This document shows positions 60,747-64,000 of a stretch of 64,000 bases of DNA, one piece after another. The translations under genes were made by a program, and so were the position numbers. This DNA comes from Eutrigla gurnardus (taxonomy: Eukaryota; Chordata; Actinopteri; Perciformes; Triglidae): contig OY741273.1 in the NCBI GenBank assembly GCA_963514095.1, positions 17,107,965 to 17,171,964 of the forward strand, read 5' to 3'. The number at the start of each line of letters is the position of its first letter. Position 1 is the first letter of the stretch. The notes under the pieces are model-generated. The model worked only from the letters and a program-made list of their open reading frames with translations. It did not search any database and was not told the DNA's origin.

Positions 60747-62560
60747 ACCTGTAACTAGCAGCTTTGTGGAACCCAACCAGGGGTTCGAGACTCACAAAAC
60801 GATGAAATGCATAAGAAAGAGGGAAATATATATGTATTAGCAGGTGCACTATGGTGTTTCATGATAACTGCCACAACTCAGTTGTTCCACTGGAGCCCCG
60901 GAGAGATGGACACTGAGCAGCTCTTTGCAGTATAAAGAACAGCCTATGAACTATAAAAAGCATTGATATACTAGAATAGTATACATCAAGAAAATATTGA
61001 GAGAACATTGTAAGAACTATACCAACATTGCAGTAATGGGAGTCGGTTTCCAATCGGACAGGATACACAAACCTCTGAATCGCAAAACCCACAGCTGGGT
61101 TTAAAAAATGTTTTCTGGAGAAAATGCCAGAATTATACTATTTATCATTGCCAGAAGATATAAGAAGAGACCATCATTTGATATTCAACTTTCTGATGAT
61201 CTTTTTTATTGTTTCTATTTTTTATGATTTAAAAGATTATAACGATCTTATACTGCACAAAGGACATTTGAGTTCCCACTCCTTCTAGCCACCATTGTGC
61301 TGTGCAGGATACATTATTGTAGTGAAAAACAAGGCCACGGTGAGTTTAATGGGACCGGAGCAAGAATAAAACAGCTTGGGTTTCGGGGGTTAAGGAGCCC
61401 GAGGCCTCGTGTGACACTGAGTTCATTCTATTTGTGTTCGGAGTCGGTAACGTTAGAGAAATCCAGGCCTGCGGGCGTCTCTACAGCAGCTAAGCCTCAA
61501 CCTAAATCCTTCTGCTGATTGGAAGATCCTACGGATCCCTCCTCCCACACCTGGATCTGCACAGCTGCACGCAAACGACCAGAGGACTGTCATTTTTCTT
61601 CTCTCTTCCGCCTTCAAGCGGAATAATCCCACATGTCGTGCAGCACCAGTGGAGGGTGAAGACATTCAGTGACTTGCTCAAGAACACTTCGGCAGGGTGT
61701 CAGCTGACTACTTATGCTTGCGTGTCTGACTGCAAATAATGAACATTTTGGGATTAAGTAATGATCACTTTGTGCATAACATTTCTGTTAAAATAGTGAA
61801 ATATATCCCTGAGCAATATGTGTTTGGTTTAATATAAAAGAGAGAAAAGCAGCAAATTTGTGACTGAAAATGTTTCTGTTTACATGATTATTTGATATTT
61901 GACAGCAGTGTTTATGTTGGTTCCAGCTGATCTTCACACACTGTTGTACGTGTGCTGAAGGGGAAAGAGATGCGTTCAAATACGCTTCAAGTGATTTGAG
62001 TGTGTTAGTTCACAGCTCGGCTGCCATTCTGGCCAAATAAGAGAGAAGAAGAATTGTCTTAATTACTCATTAGGATTCCACGCTCACTGACAGATTGCAC
62101 CACTTGCTGGCTCCTTTTAAAATAATACAAAGTGAGTCGGTTTCAGAAACAGCGTGGATTAGTCAGATTAGAGAAAAGAGAACAGAATGACCCGAGTAAA
62201 CTGAAGGGCAACTCAGCGTTTGGCGACAGCTATGTGAAATGTCCCACCCAGGTTTGCATACAATGCTTTTATCAGCCTGCAGACAAACCCGGTCACAGTT
62301 TGATAACATTACAATCATCCGCAGAGCGCTGACAGGATTACTCTACTCACTGTTCTGCTCCGACAGTTACGTCATGGCACTTTGTGATATTATACCAGAT
62401 CAAACTCACTGGTAACACAAACAGAGGACGTCAAATGTGTGTTTGGAACTGTTGCCAAGTGTGCACATTGATGTGATGCGTCGCTTGTTTGGATGACAGC
62501 GGTGGAAAACCCCAGACAGAAAACACGATACTGAGCACAACGCTTTGTGTCGACTGCTGG
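60747..62560. other. Non-coding stretch, no gene seen
   Basis: Nothing coding is supported. GTGACTTGCTCAAGAACACT at about 61670-61689 followed by TCGGCAGG resembles a common fish repeat word, but the boundaries cannot be set. Confidence 0.5.
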
Positions 62561-62566
62561 GATTTC

Positions 62567-63060
62567 AATTTGTCCTGAGGAGTGGGGAGAGACACTAAGA
62601 GGAGAGGTGGAGCAAAGAATAGATGAAGAGATGGAGAGGCGGGGAAATGAGACTCAAGCAGAAGGAGTGAGGAGACGAGCGAAGGATGGAAAAGTCAAAT
62701 ACGAGGGCGGAGACAGAGGACAGAGGAAGAGAGAGGAGGAGAGAGAGGAGGAAGAGGAAGACATGGAAGGGTGAAGGAGGGAGGCGATATATAGGAGGAG
62801 ACTGGGAGAGGACAAAGGAGATGACACAAGAAGGGACAAGTAGAGGACAGACAAAAGAAGTGGGGATACGGGTAGAGGAGAGAGTGGATGAAGGATGAGA
62901 CAGAAGGAGGAGGAAAAAGGAAAAGCCAGAGACAGAACAGAGCTGATGTCCTGACCCTCCACTCCATAAACTAGAAGACGTGAGACAGGAGAGATGAGAC
63001 GTGAAGGACAGACAGGAGAGGAAACAAGTGGAAGAAAGATAATACCAACTGATCTGTGAG
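62567..63060. repeat. Purine-rich block (about 0.5 kb)
   Basis: The plus strand is dominated by GA/GGA/GAA words with few pyrimidines, for example GGAAGAGAGAGGAGGAGAGA near 62724. The 70- to 100-codon frames on both strands here reflect low-complexity sequence (Glu/Arg-rich, or Ser/Leu-rich in reverse). Confidence 0.85.
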
Positions 63061-63414
63061 GGAGGAGCTGGATGAAAGGACAGATTTATAAATCGCTAAA
63101 TTTCTCTTTTACTTATATCTAAAAGAGAGAAAGAATGGACCGATTTTCAGGAAAATAATGCAAGGGTTATTTTTCTCAGTTAGATTGAATATATTTCAGT
63201 TTTTCCATAAGACTGTGTGAAGTGAGGAGAGACGAGGAGAGGACAGAGGCTTAGAACAGAACAGAAGAGGCTACTCTCGGTTAGCGGCCCTCTGGGTAAT
63301 TTGAGCATTCTTGCAGAAAGCAGATGCTACCCAGGGAGCCCTCCTCACCCCGACTCCCTCACCCGCCTCCCTCTATCGTCAGTCACTGAGCCAAATCAAT
63401 GCCCATTTGTCCCC

Positions 63415-63571
63415 TCACCTCCCCTCTCTCTTTTCTATCGGGATTTTTTTCTCCCCTCTCCTTTTCTTTCCTCCTCATTTCTTTACTTCTTATCTCTCCG
63501 TCTTTTCTTTTTATGCCTTCAAGTGACCTTTAATCATTAAGTGCTATTTAAAGACGGCATGAGTTCTCTTC

Positions 63572-63645
<74 letters not shown>

Positions 63646-63838
63646 TTTATTTCTCACTCTTCCGTCTTTCATGTCTTTGGTTCCTCATTTTCTGTCCATT
63701 GCTGGTGTTCATTCTCTTGAACCTTTTCCCTTCTCCTCTCCACCTCCCTCAACCTTCCGTCCTCCCCACCTCTGTCACTTTTCTCCGCCTTCCTGCTTCT
63801 GCTTGCCAGAGCCTCCCGGCGTTCCTTCCCTCAGCTGA
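63415..63838. repeat. Pyrimidine-rich block with (TC)n core
   Basis: C/T-rich on the plus strand, with about 33 uninterrupted TC units at 63575-63641. It is the mirror image in composition of the purine-rich block 0.4 kb upstream. The Ser-Leu frames here are artefacts. Confidence 0.93.
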
Positions 63839-64000
63839 CAGGAGGTGACAGCGAGGAGAAAGAGGGAAAGAAGGCGAGACGGTGACGGTGGAACAATGAA
63901 AGCAAACAGGATGAGAGGAGGTGAGGAGAGAGATGAGATGAGGGAGATGGCAGAATGTCACTTTATACTGAGATGCGGAAACCTCAAGCGATCCTCTCAT

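Noticed and set aside
62547..62967. Glu/Arg-rich or Ser/Leu-rich proteins on both strands
   Set aside because: Low-complexity purine-rich DNA opens several frames at once, with no sign of coding selection.

Overview
The window looks like gene-poor nuclear DNA of a ray-finned (teleost) fish. The reasons are: more than a dozen simple-sequence arrays, mostly (CA/TG)n; a tRNA-derived SINE family with a GATG-type tail; several short DNA-transposon derivatives of hAT and Harbinger type; an L1-like LINE remnant; and an LTR retrotransposon with the self-priming signature of the Tf1/sushi group. I found no multi-exon host gene, no rRNA or tRNA gene, and no CRISPR array or bacterial-type operon. Most open frames over 60 codons are chance, microsatellite translations or frames inside repeats.

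Layout. 0-9 kb: AT-rich DNA with a 20-bp minisatellite, two near-perfect hairpins (1006-1047 and 3402-3454), CpG-rich segments around 2.9-3.6 kb and old repeat fragments. 9-13 kb: an unexplained coding-like stretch on the minus strand (about 9.4-10.1 kb), a truncated SINE (10.1 kb) and a complete SINE with a 12-bp target-site duplication (12.5 kb). 13-31 kb: mostly featureless, with a 352-bp hAT-type element with its 8-bp duplication inside an older repeat (20.1-20.6 kb), a 29-bp minisatellite (25.3 kb) and TG arrays. 31-32 kb: a 25-bp inverted repeat bracketing about 1 kb, one end invaded by a 64-bp SINE stub. 35.4-36.5 kb: a transposon inside a transposon. 37.9-38.2 kb: a 43-bp minisatellite ending in a telomere-like motif. 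42.1 kb: a short head-to-head telomeric repeat. 46.4 kb: an L1 ORF2 C-terminal remnant. 49.3-50.2 kb: a GC-rich 945-bp inverted-repeat element. 53 kb: long TG and TA arrays. 62.5-63.8 kb: a purine-rich block followed by a pyrimidine-rich block.

The most interesting unit is the 3,419-bp LTR element at 57323-60741. Its two 546-bp LTRs look identical, begin TGTCATG and end CATGACA, and are flanked by GGGAT on both sides, so the insertion is young. The LTR has a TATA box, a predicted RNA start 30 bp downstream and an AATAAA. The first 12 bases of the predicted RNA (GGTCGGATCATT) are perfectly complementary to bases 2-13 after the 5' LTR, which is the arrangement expected for self-primed reverse transcription. 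The interior holds one 759-codon frame that starts 36 nt after the LTR and whose stop codon overlaps the polypurine tract. That protein has no recognisable protease, reverse transcriptase, RNase H or integrase. About 85% of it consists of four consecutive in-frame tandem arrays with 10-, 12-, 23- and 14-residue units. I infer a non-autonomous element mobilised by a partner's enzymes, carrying a proline/arginine-rich repeat protein that I do not recognise.
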